Shown here: positions 50,976 to 60,165 of the stretch, one piece after another | Numbering within the stretch: position 1 is the first letter of the stretch | How the letters are laid out: each line of letters starts with the position of its first letter | NCBI RefSeq assembly: GCF_010731735.1 | Contig: NZ_AP022588.1 | Location: 3,162,001-3,226,000 of the forward strand | DNA length: 64,000 nt | Direction: 5' to 3' | Source: Mycolicibacterium sediminis | Lineage (GTDB): Bacteria > Actinomycetota > Actinomycetes > Mycobacteriales > Mycobacteriaceae | Position numbers and translations under genes: made by a program | The notes under the pieces: generated by a model | The model's input: the letters and a program-made list of their open reading frames with translations, nothing else | Databases searched by the model: none | What the model was told of the DNA's origin: nothing

Positions 50976-53318
50976 CTATTCCGGCCGACGGTCTGCCCGT
51001 CGACCTGCGGCCGCGGTGAGCCACAGCGGCGCCACGTCGAGCACGCTCGATGCGGCGACCGGGGGACTGCACCAGTAGCCCTGGATGATGTCGCAGCCGT
51101 GCTCGGTGAGCCGGGCCGCGGTGGCCGCGTCCTCCACTCCCTCTGCGACGCAGGTCATCTCGAGTCGGTGCGCAAGGTCGATCATCGCGCACACGATCGC
51201 TTCCGCCCGCTCGTCGGTGAGCATCGGCGCGATGAACTCGCGATCGAGCTTCACCTCGTCGATCGGCAGCTCCCGCAGGTAGCTCAGCGCCGAGTAGCCG
51301 CTGCCGAAGTCGTCGATCGAGATGCGGATGTCCGACGCGCGCAACATGTCCAGCACCGTCCGCGCCCGCCGGGTGTTGCCGAGCAGGAAGTCCTCGGTGA
51401 TCTCGACGGTCAGGCAGTCGCTGCTCAGCCCCCCGGAGTCGAGGATCCTCGTGATGCGGCCCGGCAGTTCCAGGTCGGTGAGCGACGGCGGGAACAGGTT
51501 GACCGCGAAGGGAACGTCGGTGCCCGCGGCACGCCACCCGCCGGCGTCGCGCGCCGCCTGGTCGATCACCGCCTCGGTGAGCGCGCCCATGAGTCCGTTC
51601 TGGCGGGCCAGCGGTAGGAAGTCGCCGGGCATCATCAACCCCCGGTCGGGGTGCTCCCACCGGACCAGTGCCTCGACGCCCTCCACGAGTCCGGTCGACA
51701 CGGTGAACTTCGGCTGATACACCACGCTCAGTTCACCGCGGTCGATCGCGCGGCGCAGCTGCGCGAAGAGTTGCAGGCCCGCGGAACCGCTACGCCGGGT
51801 GGTGAAGTCGCGGTCGGTCGGAGGGTCCACCTCGCGCTGGTCGATCAGCTGCATGTCCGGGGTGAACGTCGCCACCCCGCCGTGCTGACTGCGCTTCGCC
51901 GCGTACATGGCCTGATCCGCCTGCTTCAGCAGGGTCTCCGCGGACGCGTCGGCGTCACCGTCGGTGATGCCCGCCACCCCCACGCTCGGTCGCATGAACA
52001 CCTCGTGCCCGTCGACCGGGAACGGGTCGTCGAACGCGTCGAAGATGCGGTGCGCCATGACGAGTGGCCCGTCGGGGCCGTCCTCGAGCAGAACGGCGAA
52101 CTCGTCGCCACCGACCCGGGCCACCGTGTCACCCGCTCGCACGCAGCCCACGATCCGCTCGGCCACCGCGTTGAGCAGAGCATCCCCGGCCGGATGTCCC
52201 AGGGAGTCGTTCACCAGCTTGAAGTCGTCGAGGTCCACCGACAGCACGGCGACGCGGCGACCGTCCCGGAGGCGAAGGGCCACCGCGTGACCGAGCCGGT
52301 CCTGGAACAGGGCCCGGTTCGCCAGCCTGGTCAGCGGGTCCCGGAAGGCCTGGTCGGCGACCGTCGCCAGGAGGCGCCGGTTCTCCTCGGCCATCAGGAA
52401 CTGGCGGACCACCACGCCGATCACCAACAGCATGGACGCCACCACCAGCGTCGCGGAGCCCTCGCTCAGCACGATGCACACGATCGCGACGGGCAACGGC
52501 ACGTAGGGCAGCCAGAAGGCCACCCGCGACGGTGCCCTCGCCAACCCGAATTCGATGTGGCTCGACCGTGATCCGAGCATGGCGGCAACTGCGAGCAGGA
52601 GCAGGCCCGCCGCCCACCCCACGTCGATGAGGCCGCCGCTGACGTAGTCGTCGTCCGCGTTGACGAGGACGAAGGTGCCGTCCGCCACCGCCATCACGCC
52701 CATGGCCAGGGTGAGGACGGTGACCACCGCGCGTTGGCCCGAGCGTGCCCGGGTGAGGATCAGCGCCGCCACCGTGAGCAGCACCAGATCGGCGATCGGG
52801 TAGGCCACCGACACGGCGAAGGCGAACAGCGAGTCGTCGCCCCGGTGGAACACGGCCTCGAGTCCCAGTGTCCAGAAGATGACGAACAGCGAGACGCCGA
52901 CCATCAGGCCGTCGAGGAGCAGGCGTGGCTGCGATTGACCCACGGTGCCGATCGGGAGCAGTACCAGCGCCACGCACGCGGCGACCGGGAAGATCAGGTA
53001 CCCGGCGTCGGCCGGCGACGGGAAGGGCGTAGTGCCGACGCCCAGCACGAGTTCGTAGTACGCCCACACCATGTCGCCGAAGAACCATGCCGTCAATGCC
53101 ACCGTGAGCGCGGCCCAGGCCCTGCGCTGACGGCCACGGCATCGCCACGCGGTGACGGCCGCGAACGTCGCCGCCGTCACTCCGGCGGCCACCGATCCGA
53201 CGTCGCTGACCGCCGCGACGGTCGAGGGGCCGCCCCAGCCGCCGATCAACCAGGCGGCGAACACGGCGAACGCCAGGCCGCAGACCGCGAGCGCGAGGTG
53301 CAGCCTCGATCGCGACAT
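50976..53318 (-). CDS. membrane GGDEF-EAL bifunctional c-di-GMP protein
   Basis: The 780-residue protein has a membrane sensor of about 9-10 helices (residues 1 to about 305). An intact GGDEF domain follows (about 325-485, VARVGGDEF near 402). The EAL domain (about 510-760) keeps EALVRWEHP, EITED, DDFGSGYSAL, KLD and EGVE, so both synthesis and hydrolysis of c-di-GMP look possible. It is the only intact GGDEF in the window. It lies 106 bases from the amino-acid ABC operon end, with a short hairpin at 53412 in that gap. Confidence 0.92.
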   Translation of the reverse strand: MSRSRLHLALAVCGLAFAVFAAWLIGGWGGPSTVAAVSDVGSVAAGVTAATFAAVTAWRCRGRQRRAWAALTVALTAWFFGDMVWAYYELVLGVGTTPFPSPADAGYLIFPVAACVALVLLPIGTVGQSQPRLLLDGLMVGVSLFVIFWTLGLEAVFHRGDDSLFAFAVSVAYPIADLVLLTVAALILTRARSGQRAVVTVLTLAMGVMAVADGTFVLVNADDDYVSGGLIDVGWAAGLLLLAVAAMLGSRSSHIEFGLARAPSRVAFWLPYVPLPVAIVCIVLSEGSATLVVASMLLVIGVVVRQFLMAEENRRLLATVADQAFRDPLTRLANRALFQDRLGHAVALRLRDGRRVAVLSVDLDDFKLVNDSLGHPAGDALLNAVAERIVGCVRAGDTVARVGGDEFAVLLEDGPDGPLVMAHRIFDAFDDPFPVDGHEVFMRPSVGVAGITDGDADASAETLLKQADQAMYAAKRSQHGGVATFTPDMQLIDQREVDPPTDRDFTTRRSGSAGLQLFAQLRRAIDRGELSVVYQPKFTVSTGLVEGVEALVRWEHPDRGLMMPGDFLPLARQNGLMGALTEAVIDQAARDAGGWRAAGTDVPFAVNLFPPSLTDLELPGRITRILDSGGLSSDCLTVEITEDFLLGNTRRARTVLDMLRASDIRISIDDFGSGYSALSYLRELPIDEVKLDREFIAPMLTDERAEAIVCAMIDLAHRLEMTCVAEGVEDAATAARLTEHGCDIIQGYWCSPPVAASSVLDVAPLWLTAAAGRRADRRPE

Positions 53319-53424
53319 CCCGCCCCCTGCCCGTTCTGCGGTGCCCGTACCGACGGTGGCACGGGCGACTCACCCCACAGTACGTGCCACAGCAAACTTT
53401 GCGAGGGTCGGGTTGACGCGACCG

Positions 53425-54165
53425 TCAACGGCCGGCGGTGAACCGCCGCAGGAACTGGCGCGTGCGGTCCTCGACGGGGTCGGTCAACACCTGGGCGGCG
53501 GTCCCCGCTTCGACGATCCGGCCGCCGTCCAGGAAGCAGACGGTGTCGGCGACGTCGCGCGCGAACGCCATCTCGTGGGTCGCCATCACGATGGTGGCGC
53601 CGCCAGCCGCCAGCTCGCCGACGAGCGTCAGGACTTCACCGACGAGTTCGGGATCCAGGGCGCTGGTGATCTCGTCGAGCAGCAGCAACCGGGGCTCGTA
53701 GGCGAGTGCCCGGGCGATGGCCACCCGCTGCTGCTGCCCGCCGGACAGCTTGTCCGGGTAGGCGTCGGCGAGGTCGGCCAACCCGACCCGCGCCAGGAGT
53801 TCGCGGCCGCGGTCCTGCGCAGCCCGGCGGGCGGTGCCGTGCACCACCCGCGGTGCCAGCGCGACGTTGCCGAGCGCGGTCAGATGCGGGAAGAGGTTGA
53901 ACGACTGGAACACCATGCCCATCGCCCGTCTCGCTCCGTCCGCGTCGATGCGGGGGTCGCTGATGTCCCGGCCGTCGAGCAGGATCTGACCGTCGTCGAT
54001 CTCCTCGAGGAGGTCGATGCACCGCAGCAGCGTCGACTTCCCCGACCCCGACGCGCCGATCAGGACCACCACCTCGTGCTCGGACACGTCGAGGTCCACG
54101 CCGGCTAACACGGGTGTGCCGTGGTACGCCTTGGTGAGACCGCGGACCGAGAGGATCGGCGTCAC
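53425..54165 (-). CDS. polar amino-acid ABC transporter ATP-binding protein (GlnQ-like)
   Basis: The 246-residue ATPase has Walker A GASGSGKST, LSGGQQQRV, Walker B LLLLDEI and an H-loop (MATHEMAFA). This order is typical of GlnQ/HisP-type ATPases that power polar amino acid uptake. The GTG at 54165 overlaps the permease stop in a GTGA arrangement. It ends the three-gene binding-protein / permease / ATPase set. A GTTGACG-CGAC-CGTCAAC hairpin (53412-53429) overlaps its stop. Confidence 0.93.
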   Translation of the reverse strand: MTPILSVRGLTKAYHGTPVLAGVDLDVSEHEVVVLIGASGSGKSTLLRCIDLLEEIDDGQILLDGRDISDPRIDADGARRAMGMVFQSFNLFPHLTALGNVALAPRVVHGTARRAAQDRGRELLARVGLADLADAYPDKLSGGQQQRVAIARALAYEPRLLLLDEITSALDPELVGEVLTLVGELAAGGATIVMATHEMAFARDVADTVCFLDGGRIVEAGTAAQVLTDPVEDRTRQFLRRFTAGR

Positions 54166-54998
54166 ATCGCCCCCTGCCGGACCGCCGAGCGCCGCGCCGC
54201 CCAGTCGGCCAGTCTCGCCGAGGGCACCGCGAGCGCCACGAACAGCAGTCCGGCTACGACGTAGGGCGTGAAGTTGTAGGTCGTGGCCGACTGGATCTGC
54301 GCGGCCCGTACGGCGTCCACGGCGCCGAGGACGGAGATCAGGCCGCAGTCCTTCTGCAGGGCGACGAAGTCGTTCAGCAGTGCGGGCGTCACCCGGCGGG
54401 TCGCCTGCGGCAGCACCACCAGCCGCATGGTGCGCCGATGGTTCAGGCCCAGCGACTTCGCGGCCGCCAGCTGGCTGGGGTGGACGGACTCGATGCCCGC
54501 ACGGAACACCTCGGCGACGTACGCCGAGTAGACGAGGACGAGCGCGAGACCGCCGAGCACCACCGGACTCGTCGGCAGCCCCGTCAGGCGCAGACCCGGC
54601 AGACCGAACCCGACGAGGTAGAGGCAGATCAGCAACGGCAGTCCGCGGAACAGGTCGACGTACCCGGTTGCCAAGGCCCGCACCGGGAACCACACCGGTC
54701 CGCGCAGCGTCCGCAGTGCGGCCAGGCCCAGACCGATGGCGAGGACCAGGATCTGACACACCACCAGGACGCGGACGTTCAGCCACAGACCGTCCAGGAG
54801 GGCGGGCAGGCTGGCCCACCCGACCTGCAGATTGAGAAACGAGTCGCGGACCCGGGACCATCCCGGCGCCGACGTGACGGCGACGAGCAAGACCGCTGCG
54901 AACACCACCGTCGAGAGCAACGCGATCAGCGTGGACCGGCGTGCGCGCGACCGTCGGTACGCGGCCCGGTCGATGAGGACGGGGTCGACCGTCGTCAC
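54162..54998 (-). CDS. polar amino-acid ABC transporter permease (HisM/GlnP-like)
   Basis: The 278-residue permease has five or six helices. Its EAA-type loop is AAAKSLGLNHRRTMRLVVLP near residue 195, the family motif for contact with the ATPase. It starts at the GTG at 54998, overlapping the binding protein's stop by a GTGA pattern. It forms the membrane channel of the amino-acid uptake system with the adjacent ATPase. Confidence 0.92.
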   Translation of the reverse strand: MTTVDPVLIDRAAYRRSRARRSTLIALLSTVVFAAVLLVAVTSAPGWSRVRDSFLNLQVGWASLPALLDGLWLNVRVLVVCQILVLAIGLGLAALRTLRGPVWFPVRALATGYVDLFRGLPLLICLYLVGFGLPGLRLTGLPTSPVVLGGLALVLVYSAYVAEVFRAGIESVHPSQLAAAKSLGLNHRRTMRLVVLPQATRRVTPALLNDFVALQKDCGLISVLGAVDAVRAAQIQSATTYNFTPYVVAGLLFVALAVPSARLADWAARRSAVRQGAM

Positions 54999-55858
54999 GA
55001 CAGGACCGGTGCGTTGCCCGCCCCGGTGAGCCACACCTTCTGCAGCTTGAACAGCTCGCCGTCGTCGCCGAGGGTGTCGACGGCCTTGGACACGCACGGC
55101 GTCAGCGAGCTGCCCTTGTCGAGGACGATCCCGAACTGCTCCTCCTTCTCGGTGCCCGCGGGGAGCTGGCCCACGATGACGCCGCCCGGCAACTCGGCCT
55201 GCACCGCGAAGGCCGTCGGGAGGTCGACGACGAGCCCGTCGATCTGCCCGTTCGACAGTGCCGCCTTCCCGTCGTCGTTGTTGTTGAACACCGCGACGCC
55301 CGGATCGATGGCCTGGGCGGCGGTGTAGCTGGTGGTCCCCACCTGGGCGCCGAGCTTGAGGCCCTTCAGTCCGTCCAGCGTGGTCACTCCGGCCGCGGGG
55401 GACGACGCGATGGCGACGACGGCCTGGGTGACGTTGAAGTAGGGGGACGAGAAGTCCACGGCCTGCTTGCGTTCGTCGGTGATGGAGAACTCGTTGAGGT
55501 TCGCGTCGAACGTCTTCGGACCCGGTGCGATCGCGGCGTTGAACGGGACGCGCACCCACGTGACGTCCTCCTTGGCGTACCCCAGCCGGTCGGCGACCGC
55601 ATAGGCGACGGCGGACTCGAAGCCCTTGCCGTTGGCCGGGTCGTCGTCGACGAACCAGGGCGCATAGGCGGGCTGGTCGGTGCCGAAGGTGATCCTGCCC
55701 GGAGTCAACGTGGCCAGCGAGTCCTTCGTGCAGTCCGCGGCGGTGGCGGGCTGGGACGGGCTGCTCGACGACGGTTCGTCCGCGGGGGCACAGCCGGCAG
55801 CGGTGAGGGTGGCCGCCGCCAGCAGGCACCAGAGTTCATTGCGCATGGGCGGCATCAT
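54995..55858 (-). CDS. amino-acid ABC transporter substrate-binding lipoprotein
   Basis: The 287-residue binding protein has a signal ending in a lipobox LTAAGC (Cys23), so it is anchored on the outside of the membrane. The mature part has the GlnH/FliY-type order: ITFGTDQPAYAPWFVDD, GFESAVAYAVADRLGY, EFSITDERKQAVDFSSPY and a final lobe with GIVLDKGSSL. It probably binds a polar amino acid. The downstream permease and ATPase complete the system. An in-frame upstream frame exists, but the Met at 55858 begins a natural signal. Confidence 0.9.
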   Translation of the reverse strand: MMPPMRNELWCLLAAATLTAAGCAPADEPSSSSPSQPATAADCTKDSLATLTPGRITFGTDQPAYAPWFVDDDPANGKGFESAVAYAVADRLGYAKEDVTWVRVPFNAAIAPGPKTFDANLNEFSITDERKQAVDFSSPYFNVTQAVVAIASSPAAGVTTLDGLKGLKLGAQVGTTSYTAAQAIDPGVAVFNNNDDGKAALSNGQIDGLVVDLPTAFAVQAELPGGVIVGQLPAGTEKEEQFGIVLDKGSSLTPCVSKAVDTLGDDGELFKLQKVWLTGAGNAPVLS

Positions 55859-55891
55859 CGCCTACCCGTGCGCCGGGCGCCACGGTTGGAC

Positions 55892-56401
55892 TCAACCGGT
55901 CATCGGGTCTGGCGTGAACGCGACGATCGGGATCGTGCGGCTCCCGGCCAGTTCCTCGTACTGCGCGTAGGAGGGGATGAAGGTGGTGGCCAGGTCCCAC
56001 AGCCGGTCCCGCTCGGGCCCGGACACCTCCCGTCCGACGAACGTGCCGGTATGTCCGCCGGCCGAGATCGTGACGGTGGGATGCGCGAGGACGTTGTAGT
56101 ACCAGGCCGGATGCCGGGAGCTGCCGTAGTTGGACGCCACGACGACGGCACGGCCGCCGTCGGTGAAGTAGGTGAGCGGCGTGGTCCGTCGCGCACCCGT
56201 TCTGGCTCCCGTGGTGACGAGCAGCAGTTCGGGCGTGACCATCGCCGTGGACACCCGGCCCCTGCTGATCCGGAGCAACCGGCGATCGATGCGTGGTGCC
56301 ACCCGTCGAGCGAGCCAGCGGCCGGGCTTGTTGCCCGTCAGGCGTGCGCCGTGGCGCAGCATCGGTGAACCGGCCGTCGGATCGACCTCGGGTATGCCCA
56401 T
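55892..56401 (-). CDS. Ddn-like deazaflavin (F420)-dependent nitroreductase family protein
   Basis: The 169-residue protein has GARTGARRTTPLTYF near residue 65, YGSSRHPAWYYNVLAHP near 90 and SRTIPIVAFTP at the end, features of the Ddn/DUF385 family. It begins at ATG 56401. It ends 33 bases before the binding protein gene on the same strand, so the reductase and amino-acid transporter may be linked. It is divergent from the CYTH-CHAD gene. Confidence 0.87.
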   Translation of the reverse strand: MGIPEVDPTAGSPMLRHGARLTGNKPGRWLARRVAPRIDRRLLRISRGRVSTAMVTPELLLVTTGARTGARRTTPLTYFTDGGRAVVVASNYGSSRHPAWYYNVLAHPTVTISAGGHTGTFVGREVSGPERDRLWDLATTFIPSYAQYEELAGSRTIPIVAFTPDPMTG

Positions 56402-56465
56402 CCGCCCGATGCTAGGTGACCCGCCCGCCTGGTTTGGCGGGTGCGTGCCGGGCAATGCCACGGGC

Positions 56466-57866
56466 ATGGGCGACCACCTGGAACGCGAACGGAAGTGGAG
56501 CGTCGGCGCGGACTTTCGCCTGCCGGACGCCGGGGACCTCGCGGCGCATGGCGACGTGTCGACCGACACCGTCGACCTGACGAGCACCTACTACGACACG
56601 GCGGACGGCGACCTCCTGGCGCACGGCATCGTGATGCGGCGCCGCGACGGCGACGACGACACCGGGTGGCAGGTGAAGGTCCCCACCGGTGACGGGCGAC
56701 TCGAACTGCACTGGCCGCTCGCCGACGAGCCACCCGGGGCGATGGTTCGGGCGCTCTGGGGCGTTGCGCTCGGCGGCGCGCTGACCGAGACCGCGACGAT
56801 CCGGACCCGCCGGGATCGCCACCAGGTGACCTCGGAGGGGGTTCTCCGGTTCGAGATCGCCGACGACCACGTCCGTGCCTCGGTCGGCGACACTCTGCTG
56901 GCGTGGCGGGAGGTCGAGGTGGAACTGGGCCCCGACGTGACGGCCGTGCCGAAGAAGCTGCGCAAGCGACTGCGTGCCGCGGGAGCGGTCCCGTCCACGT
57001 ACCCGTCCAAGCTGGCCCATGCGATCGGTGAATCGCCACCGGTCGGGCGCTCCGATGCGGGCGCGGCCCTCGCGGACTACGTGACCACGCAACTCGACCA
57101 GGTGATGCTCGGTGACGTGAACCTGCGCCGTGGCCTGGACCCCATCCACGACACCCGGGTCGCCATCCGGCGGTTGCGCAGCGTGATTCGCGTGTTCGGC
57201 GACGTCCTCGACCCGGCGGCCGCGGGCCTCGAACCCGAACTGAAGTGGTTCGCAGCACTTCTCGGCGAGGTGCGGGATCCGCAGGTCCAGCAGGAGCGCT
57301 TCATCGAGGCGCTCGACGACGTCCCCGACGAGTTGGTCCTCGGACCCGTGCGGTCGCGCATCCGCAGTGACCTCGCGGGTCTCGAGCTGCCTGCCCGCCG
57401 GGCGGTCGACGACGCGATGACGTCGGACCGGTACCGGTCGATGCTGGCGGCACTCCGGCACTGGCGCGACAGGTCACCCGTGCCCGTCGAGCCGTCGGCA
57501 CGGGCGTTCCGCGCGTTGGCGCGCAAGGCGAGTCGCAAGGCCGATCGACGCCTTGCGACGGCGCTCGACGGCGACGACCCGGCCCTGCTGCATCGTGCAC
57601 GCAAGGCCGCCAAGCGGGCCCGCTACGCCGCGGAGGCCGTGACGCCGATCGACTCGTCGGCCGCTCGAACGATGAAGCGCCACAAGGTGGTGCAATCGGT
57701 GCTCGGCGACCACCAGGACACGGTGGTGGCCAGGGAGCTGTTGCGCCGGATGGGTGCTGCCGCGGGCATCGCGCCGCGCGAGAACGGCTTCACCTTCGGC
57801 CTGCTGTACGCCCGTGAGGAACGCCTCGCCGCCGAATGCCGGGTCCGCGTCCGCGTCCGCCGGTGA
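56466..57866 (+). CDS. CYTH and CHAD domain protein
   Basis: The 466-residue protein has an N-terminal CYTH (triphosphate tunnel) domain with the ExExK motif ERERK at residues 6-10. It runs to about residue 195 and is followed by a C-terminal CHAD domain (about 210-460) with repeating helices and conserved His/Arg (IHDTRVAIRRLRS). CYTH-CHAD proteins bind or cleave polyphosphate or triphosphates. The ATG 56466 follows a spacer after CAATGCCACGGGC. It converges with the aldehyde dehydrogenase gene after 3 bases. Confidence 0.92.
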   Translation: MGDHLERERKWSVGADFRLPDAGDLAAHGDVSTDTVDLTSTYYDTADGDLLAHGIVMRRRDGDDDTGWQVKVPTGDGRLELHWPLADEPPGAMVRALWGVALGGALTETATIRTRRDRHQVTSEGVLRFEIADDHVRASVGDTLLAWREVEVELGPDVTAVPKKLRKRLRAAGAVPSTYPSKLAHAIGESPPVGRSDAGAALADYVTTQLDQVMLGDVNLRRGLDPIHDTRVAIRRLRSVIRVFGDVLDPAAAGLEPELKWFAALLGEVRDPQVQQERFIEALDDVPDELVLGPVRSRIRSDLAGLELPARRAVDDAMTSDRYRSMLAALRHWRDRSPVPVEPSARAFRALARKASRKADRRLATALDGDDPALLHRARKAAKRARYAAEAVTPIDSSAARTMKRHKVVQSVLGDHQDTVVARELLRRMGAAAGIAPRENGFTFGLLYAREERLAAECRVRVRVRR

Positions 57867-57869
57867 CCC

Positions 57870-59348
57870 TCACCCCATGGCGATGCGAATGTTCTTGATC
57901 TGCAGGAACTCGTTGAGCCCGTCGATGCCGCCGGTGCGGCCGAAGCCGCTCTGCTTGTAGCCGCCGTAGGGTCCCTGCGGCGAGATGTCGCTGAACGTGT
58001 TCACCCACACCGAGCCTGCCTCGAGTTCGCGCGCGACGCCGTGGGCGCGGCGGAGGTCCCGCGTGTGCACGAAGGCGTTGAGCCCGTAGGGCGTGTCGTT
58101 GGCGAGTCGGACGGCGTCGGCGTCGTCGTGGAACCGGATGATCGACACCACGGGGCCGAACGTCTCGATCTGTGCCAGGTCCGACGAGTTGTCCACGTCG
58201 GTGAGCACGGTCGGCTCCACGTAGAAGCCCTGCGCGAGATCCCCGCCGATGCGTCGGCCGCCGGTGAGCAACCGGCCGGTGCCCCGGTCGACGGCATCGT
58301 CGACGGTCCGCAGGATCCGGTCGACCGCACCCTGACTGATCACCGGTCCGAAGCCGACCCCGGGATCGAACGGGTCGCCGATCACGGCGGATTCGACCAC
58401 CGCGACGAACTTCTCGACGAACGCGTCGTACACCGAGTCGTGGACCAGGAGGCGGCTGGCGCATGCGCAACTCTGCCCCGACTGCATCAGCGGACCCTGG
58501 TGGGCCGACAGCACCGCCGCCGTGTCGAGGTCGGCGTCGCCGAAGACGAGGTTCGCCGACTTGCCGCCGAGTTCTGCCACCACCGGCACGAGGTTGGTCG
58601 CCGCGGCGCGGATGACGCTGCGGGCGGTGGTGCCGCCACCGGTGAAGTGGACCTTGCGGATGCCCGGATGACGCACCAGCGCGTCCCCACCGTCGGCGCC
58701 GGCGGGAACCACGTTGACCAGGCCGGCGGGCAGTCCCGCCTCGAGACACAGCTCGCCGAAGCGGAGCGCCGCCAGGGGTGCCAGCTCGGATGGCTTGAAC
58801 ACGACGGCGTTGCCGGCCGCGAGGGCGGGCGCGACACAGCTGCCCGCCACCGCCAGCGCGCCGTTCCACGGTGCGATGACGGCGACCACGCCGTAGGGCT
58901 CGCGCTCGACGAGGTTGAGGTCGAACGAACCGTTGACCGGGGTGCTGGACCCGTGCGGCTTGTCCACGTATCCGGCGAAGTGGCGCAGGAAGCGTTCCAG
59001 CAGAACGGCGGTGCCCGCATACGACACCGGCACCCCGTAGTCGTGCACGTTGAGTGCGGCCAGCTCGTCGAGGTGGTCGTGCACCACGTCGGCGAGGTCG
59101 ACGAGCAGGTCGCGACGCCGGTCGACGGTGAGCGAGACCCACTCGCGCTGGGCCGTCCACGCGGCCCGGACCGCGTGGTCGATCTCGACCTCCGAGGCCA
59201 GCGCGACCGTCGTATTCGGTTGTCCGGTCGCCGGATACACGTGCTGGTGAGCGGATCCCGCGGCGGTGACCGTGATCCGGTCGCCACCGATCAGCAGGCC
59301 CACCGGCCCGGCGGGCGGGGCAGGTCGAAGGTCGGTTCCGGAGGTCAC
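57870..59348 (-). CDS. aldehyde dehydrogenase family protein
   Basis: The 492-residue NAD(P) ALDH has the cofactor loop VIAPWNGALAVAGS, the catalytic Glu in VAELGGKSANLVFG (about residue 255) and the catalytic Cys in SGQSCACA (about 288). The C-terminal ETFGPVVSI block is also present. The GTG at 59348 overlaps the CMD gene stop by a GTGA pattern. It oxidises an aldehyde to its acid and follows two SDRs and a CMD gene on the minus strand, a plausible route for oxidising an alcohol in steps. Confidence 0.92.
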   Translation of the reverse strand: MTSGTDLRPAPPAGPVGLLIGGDRITVTAAGSAHQHVYPATGQPNTTVALASEVEIDHAVRAAWTAQREWVSLTVDRRRDLLVDLADVVHDHLDELAALNVHDYGVPVSYAGTAVLLERFLRHFAGYVDKPHGSSTPVNGSFDLNLVEREPYGVVAVIAPWNGALAVAGSCVAPALAAGNAVVFKPSELAPLAALRFGELCLEAGLPAGLVNVVPAGADGGDALVRHPGIRKVHFTGGGTTARSVIRAAATNLVPVVAELGGKSANLVFGDADLDTAAVLSAHQGPLMQSGQSCACASRLLVHDSVYDAFVEKFVAVVESAVIGDPFDPGVGFGPVISQGAVDRILRTVDDAVDRGTGRLLTGGRRIGGDLAQGFYVEPTVLTDVDNSSDLAQIETFGPVVSIIRFHDDADAVRLANDTPYGLNAFVHTRDLRRAHGVARELEAGSVWVNTFSDISPQGPYGGYKQSGFGRTGGIDGLNEFLQIKNIRIAMG

Positions 59349-59827
59349 GACGCCTCCTCGGCGTCGGCGGCGGCCTCGTCGAGCACCCGCCGCTTCTGCG
59401 CGCCGATCGCCTGGTTCAGGTGCGAGGCCTTCGGCCAGCCGTAGTAGGCGGCGAAGTGCAGTGCGAGTTCGTCCATCTCGTCGAACGACACGTCGCCGCT
59501 CTTCAGGGCGGCGTACACGTGCGACTGGATCGGCAGGTCGGCGTCCTGGAACGCCACGCACGCCACGGTGACGAGTCGTCGCTCCTTCATGCCGAGGTCC
59601 GGCCGCAGCCACATCTCGCCGAACACGAAGTTGAGGATGCCCGCCCCGGAGTACGGGTTGTCACGCACCGGCGCGAAGGGAATGCAGTTGATCTCCTTGA
59701 ACGACTTCTCGCCGCCCTGCAGGCGCAACTCCGGATCGCTCGCCGTGCTCAGCGGCAGCAGCGGCACGGGATCCGGCGCGGGTGTACCGCCGTCGGCCGT
59801 GATCCGGGCCCACTGCTGGTCGACCAC
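59345..59827 (-). CDS. carboxymuconolactone decarboxylase family protein, second half of a split two-domain gene
   Basis: The 160-residue CMD-family product begins with GTG at 59827 and its C-terminal part has FGEMWLRPDLGMKERRL, SHVYAALKSGD and AAYYGWPKASHLN. Its frame is the same as that of the next CDS upstream (59852-60157), with one TAG between. That CDS ends just where a GW of the shared GWPKAS motif would be. The two halves are therefore very likely one gene encoding a two-domain protein, now cut by a nonsense mutation. CMD proteins often act as peroxidases or ring-cleavage helpers. See findings. Confidence 0.85.
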   Translation of the reverse strand: MVDQQWARITADGGTPAPDPVPLLPLSTASDPELRLQGGEKSFKEINCIPFAPVRDNPYSGAGILNFVFGEMWLRPDLGMKERRLVTVACVAFQDADLPIQSHVYAALKSGDVSFDEMDELALHFAAYYGWPKASHLNQAIGAQKRRVLDEAAADAEEAS

Positions 59828-59851
59828 GATGTTGAACCGCGACGCCTTGGG

Positions 59852-60157
59852 CTACCCGGCGTAGACCGCGAAGTGCAGGACGGTCTCGCGCATCTCGACG
59901 ATGCCGACGTCACCGCTCTTGAGTGCGGCGTACACGTGGTCCTCCAGCGGGCCGTCGGCGTCCGCGGCGGCGACGCAGGCCAGCGTCACGAAGCGGCGGT
60001 CCCGGCGGCTGAGCCCGGGGCGGGACCAGATCTCGGCGAAGACGAAGTCGATCAGCCCGTCCGCGATCAGCGGACCGGTGTCGTCCGGGGCGTCGACGGT
60101 CATCACCTCGGCGTAGTGCCGCAGCCCCGTCTGCCGTCGTTCCTGGGTGGTGGTCAC
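59852..60157 (-). CDS. carboxymuconolactone decarboxylase family protein, first half of a split gene
   Basis: This 101-residue open frame (GTG 60157, preceded by AGGAG) has the CMD features FVFAEIWSRPGLSRRDRRF, DHVYAALKSGD and HFAVYAG, then stops at TAG. The next codons would read PKASRFN, matching the WPKAS of the second CMD half (59345-59827). The domain on its own is shorter than typical CMD proteins (about 120 residues) and lacks its last helix. Eight bases separate its start from the SDR stop. Whether the short product folds is unknown. Confidence 0.8.
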   Translation of the reverse strand: MTTTQERRQTGLRHYAEVMTVDAPDDTGPLIADGLIDFVFAEIWSRPGLSRRDRRFVTLACVAAADADGPLEDHVYAALKSGDVGIVEMRETVLHFAVYAG

Positions 60158-60165
60158 GGACACTC

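Noticed and set aside
53412..53429. GTTGACG-CGAC-CGTCAAC hairpin as a separate regulatory element
   Set aside because: It overlaps the ATPase stop and is short. It could be a weak terminator but was not strong enough to list separately.
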